45,148 bases of DNA from Alphaproteobacteria bacterium (GTDB lineage: Bacteria > Pseudomonadota > Alphaproteobacteria > Rhizobiales > Aestuariivirgaceae). The stretch covers positions 1-45,148 of the forward strand of contig JAHEBA010000019.1 in assembly GCA_024642465.1 (NCBI GenBank). Reading direction: 5' to 3'. The translations under genes and the position numbers were made by a program. The notes beneath the pieces were generated by a model. The model made no database searches and was not told the origin of the DNA. It was given only the letters and a program-made list of their open reading frames with translations. Below, in pieces: positions 1 through 12,412 of the stretch (position 1 is its first letter; every line of letters begins with the position of its first letter).

Positions 1-5
1 CCGGC

Positions 6-3400
<3,395 letters not shown>

Positions 3401-3410
<10 letters not shown>

Positions 3411-5107
3411 GCTAGGCGCAGCGCCGCCCTCGCCTCGTCCAGGGTCGCCGCATATTCCACCAGCGGCGGCGTCACGTCATGGGTTTCGAGCAGCTTGCGC
3501 GCATCGCCCGGCACGCCTGACAGGATGAACCGAACGCCCGAACGGCTGGCCTTGCGGGCTGCCGCCTCGATCACGTTGGCGGCTGTCGAGTCGAACAGCG
3601 CCACCTTCGAACAGTCCAGCACGAAATTCTGCCGCTGGTCTGCGATACGGTCGAGCACCGAGCCCACCGTCGACGCTGCGCCAAAGAAGAACGCGCCCGA
3701 AATCTGGTAGATCACCGTGTCCGGATCGGCGCCCCGGTCAACTTCTCCCGGGTGCAGTTCGTCCGGCACGTCTTCGGTCGAGAACGGCTTGTGAGTCTCC
3801 ACCGACACCGCCCGGCCCATCCGGTCGATGAACAGGATGGCGCCCAGCGCAAAGCCCACGACAATCGCCTCGGTCAGGTCGCGGAACACCGTCAGCAACA
3901 GCGTCACCGCAAGCACCGCCGCATCCCCGCGCGAAGAGCGCATGAGCGCCGCGATGGCGTGCTTCTCGACCATGTTCCACGCCACCACGGCCAGCACGCC
4001 TGCCAGGGTCGCCAGCGGAATGTAGCTGGCCAGCGGCGCGGCCACTGCCATGAACAGCGCCAGGCACACCGCGTGCATCATGCCCGAAACCGGCCCGTGC
4101 GCCCCGGCGCGCACGTTGGTGGCCGTGCGGGCAATGGTGCCGGTTACGCAGAATCCGCCGAACAGGGCCGACCCGATATTGGCCACGCCTTGCGCCACCA
4201 GTTCGCAGTTGGAGCGGTGCCTGCGCCCGGTCATGCCGTCGGCTACCACTGCAGACAAAAGCGACTCGATGGCCCCCAGCAGCGCGAACGACAGCGCATC
4301 CGGCGCCACCGCCACAACCTTGTCCCAGCTCGCGTCCGGCAGCGCCGGCGCCGGCAGTGTGCGAGGAATACTGCCGAACATTGTGCCGATAGTCTGCACG
4401 TCGAGACCCAGCGCCCACGCCGCAACAGTGCCTGCAACCACCGCCACCAGCAGGCTCGGCCAGTTGGGTCTGAACCGCTTGACGGCCCAGATCAGCGCCA
4501 CCGTCAACGTCGCGATGGCCACTGCGGCAGGGTTGAGCGTGCCTGAGGCTGCGGCCAGTGCCTGCAGCTTTTCGACAAATGGCCCCGGCTCCCTGCCCGG
4601 CAGCGTGAGCCCGAACAGATGCCTCAGCTGGCTGGCGAAGATGATCACGCCGATGCCCGCCGTGAAGCCGACCGTGACCGGATAGGGAATGAACTTGATG
4701 TAGGTGCCGAGCCTCAGCCAACCGGCCAGCATCATCAGCACGCCGGACATCATCGTCGCCAGGATCAACCCGTCGACGCCATGGCGCGACACCGTTGCCG
4801 CCACCAACACGATGAACGCACCTGCAGGGCCGCCGATCTGGAACCGGCTGCCGCCCAGCAGCGAGACGAGGAAACCGCCCACGATGGCCGTGTACAGGCC
4901 GCGCTCCGGCCCGACGCCCGAGGCGATCGCAATCGCCATCGACAGCGGTAGCGCCACGATGGCCACCGTAAGTCCGGCCACCATGTCGGCGCGCAGGTTG
5001 ACCGCGCCATAGCCCTCGCGCAGCACCGTCAGCAGTTTCGGGGTAAAAAGGTTGCCTGCGGTCCGGTCCGGTCCCGGCGCACCATCAGCCCCTGTCAGGC
5101 TTGTCAT
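3401..5107 (-). CDS. SulP family anion transporter with STAS domain
   Basis: Inner-membrane secondary transporter of the SulP (SLC26-like) family; members move sulfate, bicarbonate or dicarboxylates. The first ~430 residues are a chain of hydrophobic helices with family segments [32 protein letters not shown] and [24 protein letters not shown] soluble C-terminal STAS domain follows at about 455-560, with the [11 protein letters not shown] motif that in related domains sits at the nucleotide/phosphorylation site. Length 568 residues is normal. The start at 5107 is the first ATG in frame before a polar tail that leads into the first helix. It stands alone, convergent with carB and overlapping it by 10 bases. 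No carbonic anhydrase or sulfate-assimilation gene lies nearby, so the substrate cannot be inferred. Confidence 0.93.
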
Positions 5108-5205
5108 CGCATGTCGCTCTTCGCGCTCTGGTCAAAGGTCAGGTGACAGGGTAGCCGCCGCACGGGCGCACACCAATGCCTTGGATGCATGGCTTGGCCC
5201 CGCGT

Positions 5206-5574
5206 TCAGGCCAGTGCGAGTTCGTTGACGGCGCTGGTAAGCTGCTTCGGCGAGACGGGCATTGAGAAGAAGCGCGAGCAGTATGGCACCTCGCCGCCCA
5301 GTTCGTCGTCCACCATCTCCTGCGTCAGCACGCTGCTTACGCCGATGATCTGCACATCCGGCAGCATGGTGGAGATCTGGCCGGACAGCAGGATGCCGTT
5401 TACGTCCGGGAGCGACATGTCGGTGATGACGACTTCGAACCGACCCGCCTTGCAGGCCGACACGGCCGTGTGCCCGTCGAACGCGAGCACGACGTCGTGC
5501 CCCTGCCGACGGAGCGCATCGCGCCACTTGCAGCCAAGTTCTGTCGAACTCTCACTGATCAGAATTCGGGCCAT
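5206..5574 (-). CDS. Stand-alone response-regulator receiver domain, degenerate
   Basis: A 122-residue protein consisting of one CheY-like receiver domain and no output domain. The phosphoacceptor Asp is retained at residue 52 (VVITDMSLPD), and the following Pro-Asp-x-Asn-Gly loop fits the fold. Other active-site residues are altered. The acidic pair after strand beta-1, usually DD, reads Ser-Glu (ILISESS). The conserved Lys of the KP motif near the C-terminus is Met (FFSMPVS). The Thr/Ser position at the end of beta-4 is kept (GVSS). I chose ATG 5574 because AAGGA lies 8 bases upstream; a GTG two codons earlier (5580) is possible. There is no kinase gene nearby. It may be a weakly phosphorylated or constitutive adaptor; the partner is unknown. 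Confidence 0.82.
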   Translation of the reverse strand: MARILISESSTELGCKWRDALRRQGHDVVLAFDGHTAVSACKAGRFEVVITDMSLPDVNGILLSGQISTMLPDVQIIGVSSVLTQEMVDDELGGEVPYCSRFFSMPVSPKQLTSAVNELALA

Positions 5575-5580
5575 CTGCAC

Positions 5581-5883
5581 GGTCCTTGAAAAACCGGGAA
5601 CATCAGCTTCTCACGCTTTCTGCCCTGTGTCGAATCATTCCGCACCACGAAATTGCAATGCTGCCAACCCATGAAAGGTTGCATTTCGCTCGTTGCAGCA
5701 CCGCAAACGGGCGCCGGGGCGCGGCGAAACTTCTCTTGCGGGAAGTCTGCCTTTTGCGCATAGTTGCGTTTGACCAAAGCATTTCCGGACATATTCGAGG
5801 CATTTGGGAATGGCTGGCTTCACCGCTTTAGCCATCGTGAACTCTGATATGGACGGGTCCCTACGCGTATCTGGATTGAAGAC
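5581..5883. other. Intergenic region between receiver gene and greA
   Basis: About 300 bases separating two divergently transcribed genes, so it should hold both promoters. A possible sigma70-type element for greA is TTGACC at 5770-5775 followed after 16 bases by TATTCG; the -10 is weak (3 of 6). Short open frames here on both strands lack ribosome binding sites and family resemblance, and I do not call them genes. Confidence 0.3.
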
Positions 5884-6360
5884 ATGATTGAAAAGGTTCC
5901 AATGACGGCCGCAGGCCATCAGGCATTGATTGACGAGGTCAAGCACCTCAAGTCGGTTGAGCGCCCGCGCATCATCAAGGCGATCGAGGAAGCACGCGCC
6001 CACGGCGACCTTTCCGAAAACGCCGAATATCACGCCGCCAAAGAGGCCCAGGGCTGGAACGAGGCCCGTGTCGCCGAGCTTGAGGACATGATCTCGCGCG
6101 CCGAGGTCATCGATGTGTCGAAGCTGGGCGGCGATACCGTCAAGTTCGGCGCCACCGTCACCGTGGTCGATGAAGACACCGACAAGGAAGCGGTCTACCG
6201 CATCGTCGGCGACTTCGAGGCCGACGTGAAGTCCGGCAAGCTGTCGATTTCCTCTCCCATCGCCCGCGCCCTCATCGGGAAGTCTGCCGGCGATTCGGTG
6301 GAAGTCATGACGCCCGGCGGCGGCAAGAGCTACGAAATCCTCAAGATCGAATTCCGCTAG
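5884..6360 (+). CDS. greA: Transcription elongation factor GreA
   Basis: Binds in the secondary channel of RNA polymerase and stimulates cleavage of backtracked transcripts. At 158 residues it is the standard GreA length. The N-terminal coiled-coil hairpin holds the signature [18 protein letters not shown] (residues about 38-55), whose tip acidic residues support the catalytic metal. The C-terminal FKBP-like domain has [10 protein letters not shown] and the terminal [16 protein letters not shown] block. The start gives [11 protein letters not shown], typical of alphaproteobacterial GreA. A second ATG at 5902 is preceded by AAAGG but would cut off conserved residues. Convergent with the cupin gene; a short hairpin lies between the two stops. 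Confidence 0.97.
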   Translation: MIEKVPMTAAGHQALIDEVKHLKSVERPRIIKAIEEARAHGDLSENAEYHAAKEAQGWNEARVAELEDMISRAEVIDVSKLGGDTVKFGATVTVVDEDTDKEAVYRIVGDFEADVKSGKLSISSPIARALIGKSAGDSVEVMTPGGGKSYEILKIEFR

Positions 6361-6388
6361 GCCCTCTCCTTCCGTTGCAAAGCCCGGG

Positions 6389-6410
6389 GGCACGGTCAAT
6401 AGGCCGTGCC
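6389..6410. terminator. Short hairpin between greA and cupin gene
   Basis: GGCACGG (6389-6395) and CCGTGCC (6404-6410) form a perfect 7-bp stem with an 8-base loop, overlapping the cupin stop codon and 29 bases past the greA stop. There is no T-run, so it may be a bidirectional transcript-end hairpin rather than a classic terminator. Confidence 0.35.
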
Positions 6411-6872
6411 GTCCCTGCGCGTGAAGCGGTAGCGCCCGTCGGGACCCGTTTCCGCCTTCAGGTCGACGTCGGGATAGGTCGCGGCATCATCCGGCGACCG
6501 GTTGCCAACGACGAGGAACACGGCGTCCTTGGTACCTTCGTTCAGGAAGCTGTGCGCGTTGCCGGTGCCTGCCGGAAATCCGACGCACTCCCCGGCCCTC
6601 ATCACCCGCTTGCCCGCATCGTCGTGCAGCGTGATCTCGCCTTCCAGCACGTACACGAACTCATCCTGCCTGGTATGCGCATGCAGCTGCGACGAGCGCC
6701 CGCCCGGTTCGACCCGGGTCATCACCACCCCGAATGCGGTCAGTCCCGCATGGTCGCCAAGCCGGCGGTTGTGCCGCTTTCGCGCCTCGCTGGCGAACGG
6801 TTCGGGATACCCGCTTGCATTGCTCTCGTTCACGTCAGAGGGACGGAACGGTCCGATGGTCTTGCTGGTCAT
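6396..6872 (-). CDS. Cupin domain protein
   Basis: A small 158-residue soluble protein with one cupin-2 barrel at about residues 48-120. The first metal-binding motif is recognisable as HAHTRQDEFVYVLEGEI (His, His, Glu in the G(X)5HXH(X)3,4E(X)6G pattern), and the second motif as NAHSFLN. These residues suggest a divalent metal site. Cupins of this size range from isomerases and dioxygenases to simple sugar-binding or regulatory proteins, and nothing here tells which. It is convergent with greA and divergent from trxB, separated from the latter by 173 bases, so it probably has its own promoter. Confidence 0.85.
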   Translation of the reverse strand: MTSKTIGPFRPSDVNESNASGYPEPFASEARKRHNRRLGDHAGLTAFGVVMTRVEPGGRSSQLHAHTRQDEFVYVLEGEITLHDDAGKRVMRAGECVGFPAGTGNAHSFLNEGTKDAVFLVVGNRSPDDAATYPDVDLKAETGPDGRYRFTRRDGTAY

Positions 6873-6956
6873 GGCAGCAGCCTTTCATGCAGCCCCGCCG
6901 AACGCTTCTCCGGTGGAAAAGACAGCGCTACTGACTTAACAGCCATCCCCTTTGCA

Positions 6957-6991
6957 AGCTATGTTCTTACGTCATAGCTAGAGGGTATTAT
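6957..6991 (+). promoter_or_regulatory. Inverted repeat and -10 box upstream of trxB
   Basis: AGCTATG (6957-6963) and CATAGCT (6973-6979) form a perfect 7-bp inverted repeat around a 9-base centre. Seven bases further is TATTAT (6986-6991), a 5-of-6 match to the -10 consensus. The -35 hexamer is not convincing. The repeat would overlap the -35 region of a trxB promoter and could be an operator site. Confidence 0.35.
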
Positions 6992-7045
6992 TGCCCGATC
7001 ATCTGGCACGTGCATGCTGGAGATCGGGTTTTCTGGAGATATTGC

Positions 7046-8008
7046 ATGAACGCGCAGCATTCCCGTGTGCTGATTCTCGGGTCCGGCCCGGCCGGCTATA
7101 CGGCTGCCATCTATGCCGCCCGCGCCATGCTGGAACCGGTACTGGTCAGCGGCATCCAGCCGGGCGGACAGCTCACCATCACCACCGATGTCGAGAACTA
7201 TCCGGGCTTTGCCGATCCCATCCAGGGCCCCTGGCTGATGGAGCAGATGAAGGCCCAGGCCGAGCACGTCGGCACGAAGATCATCTCCGACCATATCGTG
7301 GAGGTCAGCCTCGACAGCCACCCGTTCCGCCTCAAGGGCGACTCGGGGCGTGAATACACCTGCGACAGCCTGATCATCTGCACCGGTGCCCAGGCCCGCT
7401 GGCTGGGCTTGCCGAGCGAGGACAAGTTCAAGGGCTTCGGCGTATCGGCCTGCGCCACCTGTGACGGTTTCTTCTATCGCGGCAAGAAGGTCGTGGTCGT
7501 TGGCGGTGGCAACACGGCTGTCGAGGAAGCCCTGTTCCTCACCAACTTCGCGTCCGAAGTGGTGGTCGTGCACCGCCGCGACGAGTTCCGCGCCGAGCGC
7601 ATCCTGCAGAACCGGCTGATGGCCAACCCCAAGGTCAAGGTGATCTGGGACACCACGCTGGAGGAGGTCATCGGCGACGAGAACCCGCTCGGCGTTACCG
7701 CGGCACGGCTGAAGAACGTCAAGACCGACGAGATGCAGGACCTGGCCTGCGACGGCATCTTCATCGCCATCGGCCACAAGCCGTCAACCGAACTGTTCGA
7801 GGGCAGGCTGGAAATGAAGCGCGGCGGCTACCTTGTAACCGAACCTGACTCTACCGCTACCGCCATTGCCGGCGTCTATGCGGCAGGCGACGTGACCGAC
7901 GACATCTACCGTCAGGCGGTCACCGCCGCCGGCATGGGCTGCATGGCGGCACTGGAAGCCGAGCGCTGGCTCGCCGAAGCCGGCAGCCATGCCGAAGCGG
8001 CCGAATGA
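7046..8008 (+). CDS. trxB: Thioredoxin-disulfide reductase
   Basis: FAD flavoenzyme that uses NADPH to reduce thioredoxin. The N-terminal FAD-binding Rossmann motif reads [18 protein letters not shown]. The redox-active dithiol is CATC in the [14 protein letters not shown] segment, and the NADPH-binding motif [17 protein letters not shown] follows it directly. Near the C-terminus [11 protein letters not shown] is the second FAD-contact motif. I start at ATG 7046 (MNAQHSR) rather than the earlier in-frame ATG at 7010, because GGAG lies 7 bases upstream and the extra 12 residues resemble no family N-terminus. This gives 320 residues, the usual length. A LysR regulator follows 20 bases after the stop in the same direction, a pairing often seen in alphaproteobacteria, so they are probably co-transcribed. 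Confidence 0.97.
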   Translation: MNAQHSRVLILGSGPAGYTAAIYAARAMLEPVLVSGIQPGGQLTITTDVENYPGFADPIQGPWLMEQMKAQAEHVGTKIISDHIVEVSLDSHPFRLKGDSGREYTCDSLIICTGAQARWLGLPSEDKFKGFGVSACATCDGFFYRGKKVVVVGGGNTAVEEALFLTNFASEVVVVHRRDEFRAERILQNRLMANPKVKVIWDTTLEEVIGDENPLGVTAARLKNVKTDEMQDLACDGIFIAIGHKPSTELFEGRLEMKRGGYLVTEPDSTATAIAGVYAAGDVTDDIYRQAVTAAGMGCMAALEAERWLAEAGSHAEAAE

Positions 8009-8028
8009 GAAGGCAGCACTGACGGCTC

Positions 8029-8946
8029 ATGCCATTCTCCAACCGTGACAGCAATTTCGACTGGGACAAGCTGCGCATCTTCCATGCGGTGGCAGAGGCC
8101 GGATCGTTCACTCATGCCGGCCACGAACTGGGACTGTCCCAGTCCGCCGTCAGCCGCCAGATCTCGGCGCTTGAGTCGGAACTCGCCGTCACCCTGTTCC
8201 ACCGCCACGCCCGCGGCCTCATCCTCACTGAGCAGGGCGAAATGCTCTACCGCACCGCCCACGACGTGTTCACCAAGCTCGCCGCCGCCCGCGCCCGCCT
8301 GACCGACAGCCGCGACAAGCCGTCGGGAGACCTTCGCGTGTCCACCACCGTGGGTCTCGGCACCATCTGGCTGACCCCGCGCCTGCGCGAGTTTACCGAG
8401 CTCTATCCGCAAATCCGCGTCGAGCTGCTGCTCACCGACGAGGAACTTGACCTCGGCATGCGCGAGGCAGACGTCGCCATCCGCCTGCGCCGCCCGACGC
8501 AACCCGACCTCGTCCAGCGCAAGCTGTTCACGGTGCACAACCACGCCTATGCCTCTGCCGACTATGTCCACAATCACGGCCTGCCCCAGTCAGGTGACGA
8601 ACTCGACAATCACAAGATTCTGGCGTTCGGCCCGGTACCGAGCTTCCTGGACGATCTGAGCTGGCTTGAAAGGTTTGGCCGCGCACCCGGCGAACCGCCG
8701 CGCGAGAGCGCCTTCCGCATCAACTCCATCTACGGCCTGCGCCGCGCGGTGGAGGCCGGGTTGGGGATCGGCGTTCTGCCTGACTACATCGTCGGCGACG
8801 ATTCGAAGCTCATCCGCCTGCAGCTGGCCGAGGAAGGCCCCGCCATCGACACCTACTTCGTCTATCCGGAAGAGATGCGAAACTCCAAGCGCATTGCCGT
8901 TTTCCGTGATTTCGTGGTGTCCAAGGCCCGCCAGTGGAAGTTCTGA
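8029..8946 (+). CDS. LysR family transcriptional regulator
   Basis: A 305-residue LysR-type regulator. The winged helix-turn-helix occupies residues about 12-70, with WDKLRIFHAVAEAGSFTHAG and LSQSAVSRQISALESEL as the recognition region. The C-terminal effector-binding domain of periplasmic-binding-protein fold follows, with typical DVAIRL near 145 and AVEAGLGIGVLPDYIV near 245. It sits 20 bases downstream of trxB and is probably in the same transcript. Relatives next to trxB are common in alphaproteobacteria, but their effector and regulon are not established from sequence. The gene lacks its own obvious strong promoter, which fits operon expression. Confidence 0.94.
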   Translation: MPFSNRDSNFDWDKLRIFHAVAEAGSFTHAGHELGLSQSAVSRQISALESELAVTLFHRHARGLILTEQGEMLYRTAHDVFTKLAAARARLTDSRDKPSGDLRVSTTVGLGTIWLTPRLREFTELYPQIRVELLLTDEELDLGMREADVAIRLRRPTQPDLVQRKLFTVHNHAYASADYVHNHGLPQSGDELDNHKILAFGPVPSFLDDLSWLERFGRAPGEPPRESAFRINSIYGLRRAVEAGLGIGVLPDYIVGDDSKLIRLQLAEEGPAIDTYFVYPEEMRNSKRIAVFRDFVVSKARQWKF

Positions 8947-9284
8947 CCCGGCAAATTGACTCTAACGCCAACCCGGGAACCCTGCACCTGCCCGATATCC
9001 CGGCAATTGAACGATATGCAGCCACTGCATGACCCACATGCCCATTTCCGGTGTTGCACAAAGTGTCCGGTTTGTGAAATGATTAGAATGTCAGCGGCTG
9101 TTACTCCCTCAGTTACTTCCTGGCCGTTGGTTTGGAAACTTGGGTTTCTCGCAGAGGCAACACAGCGAAAACCGCAGTTTTCCGGACGTCTGACGATCCT
9201 GAAGGGCCGGACGCATTCTCCACCCGGGCGTCCGGCCCATTTCATCGGGCCAGACTCTTACGTAAAGGTCAGATAAGCTCTGGA
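8947..9284. other. Intergenic stretch between lysR and msrP
   Basis: 338 bases between two converging genes. An open frame of 106 codons (8956-9276) spans it but has no ribosome binding site or recognisable domain, so I do not call it. The stretch ends with a strong hairpin (9204-9238). A short unannotated transcript ending at that hairpin is conceivable; TAGAAT at about 9083-9088 is a 5-of-6 match to a -10 box, but no -35 is properly spaced. Confidence 0.3.
9204..9238 (+). terminator. 11-bp stem hairpin, terminator-like
   Basis: GGGCCGGACGC (9204-9214) and GCGTCCGGCCC (9228-9238) pair perfectly over 11 bp around a 13-base loop, followed by ATTTCATC. The T-run is short, so this could be a terminator for the rightward genes, an end for the leftward msrP transcript, or the 3' end of a small RNA. 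Confidence 0.55.
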
Positions 9285-10262
9285 TCAGCGGTAAAGCTTG
9301 TCGCCCAGGCTGTCCATTCCTGCATAAAGACTGGCCACCTGCTCGCCATAGCCGTTGAAGATCACCGTCGGAATCTTCTCGCCCGTCTCGAGTACGCGCT
9401 CTTCCGCCTGGCTCCAGCGCGGATGCGCCACGGCCGGGTTGACGTTCGCCCAGAAGCCGTACTCGCTCGGCCCCAGCGTCTCCCAGAAGCTTCTCGGCCG
9501 CTCTGCCGTGAAGGTGATCTTGTTGATCGACTTGATCGACTTGAAGCCGTACTTCCACGGCAGGTGCAGCCTTATCGGCGCGCCCATCGACTTCGCCACC
9601 GGCTTGCCGTAGGCACCGGTCACCATGAAGGCAAGGTCGTTCATCGCCTCGGCCATGGTCAGTCCTTCCGCATAGGGCCACGGATAGCCCGCACCAAACA
9701 GCGGCGGCTTCTGCTCCGGCGCGATGTCCGGATTGAAGAACGTCTCGAACTTCACGAACTTCGCGTTCGAGGTTGGCTTGGCCAGCGCAACGAGATCCTT
9801 CAGCGCGAAGCCGCTCCAGGGCACGGTCATCGACCAGGCTTCCACGCAACGGTGCCGGTAGACGCGCTGTTCAAGCTGCATTTTCTTCAGCAACTCGTCG
9901 AAGGCGAGCTTGAACGGCTGTTCCACCTCACCCTCGAAAGCGATTTCCCACGGCCTGATCTTCAGCGCTTCCGCCGCCTGCGAAATCCGCTTCGACGTGC
10001 CGAACTCGTAGAAATTGTTGTAGGTGGTGTTTACCTCTTCCGGGGTGATGGGCCGTCCGGCATCCTTGTACATCTCGTTGACCGGCGCCGGGTAAAGCCC
10101 CGCGGACGGATTTTCCGCGGCTCGTCCCGGGCGAATGCCCGCCGCAAGCCCGATCCCGGCAAAGCCCGCCGCCGCTATGAACTTGCGGCGATTGAAGAAT
10201 ACGTGTTCCGGCGTTGCCCGGTTTTCCGGAATCCGCCAGCCGTGAATGGTTTTGATGAGCAT
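9285..10262 (-). CDS. msrP: Protein-methionine-sulfoxide reductase catalytic subunit MsrP
   Basis: Periplasmic molybdopterin enzyme (formerly YedY) that repairs oxidised methionine in envelope proteins. A twin-arginine signal NRRKFIAAAG lies about 23 residues from the start, fitting Tat export of the folded cofactor-bearing enzyme. The Mo-ligand cysteine is in RHRCVEAWSMTVPWSGF, and the oxidoreductase molybdopterin fold continues through YGKPVAKSMGAPIRLHLPWKYGFK. I start at ATG 10262 (MLIKTIHGWRIPE), because GGAG lies 10 bases upstream and the family begins this way; the frame stays open 20 codons further. That gives 325 residues. The usual partner, the heme membrane protein MsrQ (YedZ), is not adjacent and must be elsewhere or absent. 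Confidence 0.95.
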   Translation of the reverse strand: MLIKTIHGWRIPENRATPEHVFFNRRKFIAAAGFAGIGLAAGIRPGRAAENPSAGLYPAPVNEMYKDAGRPITPEEVNTTYNNFYEFGTSKRISQAAEALKIRPWEIAFEGEVEQPFKLAFDELLKKMQLEQRVYRHRCVEAWSMTVPWSGFALKDLVALAKPTSNAKFVKFETFFNPDIAPEQKPPLFGAGYPWPYAEGLTMAEAMNDLAFMVTGAYGKPVAKSMGAPIRLHLPWKYGFKSIKSINKITFTAERPRSFWETLGPSEYGFWANVNPAVAHPRWSQAEERVLETGEKIPTVIFNGYGEQVASLYAGMDSLGDKLYR

Positions 10263-10379
10263 GGGACAGGCGCTCCTTGCATCTTGTGTGGGGTTACGGC
10301 CACTAGGGCGGCAGTCATGCACTCAGCCTAGAAGCGTCGCACCCGGTTTCCAAATCACGCCTTCGTCAAACCTTCGCGA

Positions 10380-10853
10380 TCAGTGCGCCGGTTCCAGCGT
10401 CATCGAGGATACGCCGAGCGCGGCGTTCACGCCGGTCTGCACCTGCACGCTCAACGGCTGCAGGGTGATGTTGCTGCCGCCAATCAGCGCATTCGCGCCT
10501 GCGCCCAGCACCGCGCTCAGCTCGGCGGAAGCCCCGCCATACTGTCCGGCCAGCGCGCCGTCTTCCACCACGCCGGGCGCGAAGACGCCCCAGATCATGT
10601 AGGCGTCGCCGGTAATGCCAACATCAAGGCCATACTTGCGGATGACGCCGGTATAGTATTCTTCCCGGCCCGCAGTGGAGAGATAGATGCACTCCATGTC
10701 GCGAGACGAGGTGATGATCAGCCCAATGCCGCCTGCCACCTTGCACTCCAGCGTACCGATGTTGACGCCGGCGCTTTGCGCGTGGGCAACGGGCGTTGGT
10801 GCGGCCGCAAGCGCGGCCACGGCGAATACGAAGCTTGCGAATCTTTTGGTCAT
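10380..10853 (-). CDS. DUF992 family secreted protein
   Basis: A 157-residue protein with a clear Sec signal peptide (positively charged MTKR, hydrophobic stretch, cleavage near AHAQ). The mature part has the DUF992 pattern: GTLECKVAGGIGLIITSSRDMECIY with two cysteines that could form a disulfide, then an Ala/Gly-rich half (GVFAPGVVEDGALAGQYGGASAE). DUF992 proteins are common in Hyphomicrobiales and have no known function. The gene follows the aminotransferase gene on the same strand after 241 bases. A perfect 12-bp inverted repeat lies 27 bases upstream of its start. Probably monocistronic. Confidence 0.86.
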   Translation of the reverse strand: MTKRFASFVFAVAALAAAPTPVAHAQSAGVNIGTLECKVAGGIGLIITSSRDMECIYLSTAGREEYYTGVIRKYGLDVGITGDAYMIWGVFAPGVVEDGALAGQYGGASAELSAVLGAGANALIGGSNITLQPLSVQVQTGVNAALGVSSMTLEPAH

Positions 10854-10879
10854 GGCAGGTCAACGCTGTTGTTTGTGCT

Positions 10880-10920
10880 GGGTTCCGGCGGAAGCCACAT
10901 TGAAGCCGCCGCCGGAACCC
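10880..10920. repeat. Perfect 12-bp inverted repeat upstream of DUF992 gene
   Basis: GGGTTCCGGCGG (10880-10891) and CCGCCGGAACCC (10909-10920) are exact reverse complements around a 17-base loop. It lies downstream of the aminotransferase and in the leader of the DUF992 gene, both leftward. No T-run follows on the minus strand, so a simple terminator is not clear; it could be an mRNA 3'-end stabiliser or a leader hairpin. Confidence 0.6.
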
Positions 10921-11094
10921 GGCTCGAATCGCCGTCCCGGGCGACAGGCCAGTCAACTAGCCGAACCGCTAACGCCTTACCAATGACATTTCTGCAATGC
11001 TTTCAACCGACCGACGCGTGTAGCGCCCGACCAGGGGAACAGGCATGCCGCGGCAATAGCGGACCAAGCTAGGCCAAGAGACAAACAAACGCCT

Positions 11095-12366
<1,272 letters not shown>

Positions 12367-12412
12367 CTACTGCAAGGGCTATCTCGGATTTATCGGCGGA
12401 CCGGAGGCAATA

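Noticed and set aside
3738..4721. Second frame inside the SulP gene on the same strand (327 codons)
   Set aside because: Frame shadow rich in Arg and Gly; the SulP frame has the membrane helices and STAS domain.
5635..6399. 254-codon frame opposite greA
   Set aside because: Antisense shadow of a certain gene; no ribosome binding site or motif.
8956..9276. 106-codon frame after the LysR gene
   Set aside because: No ribosome binding site, no domain, and it ends inside a strong hairpin region.
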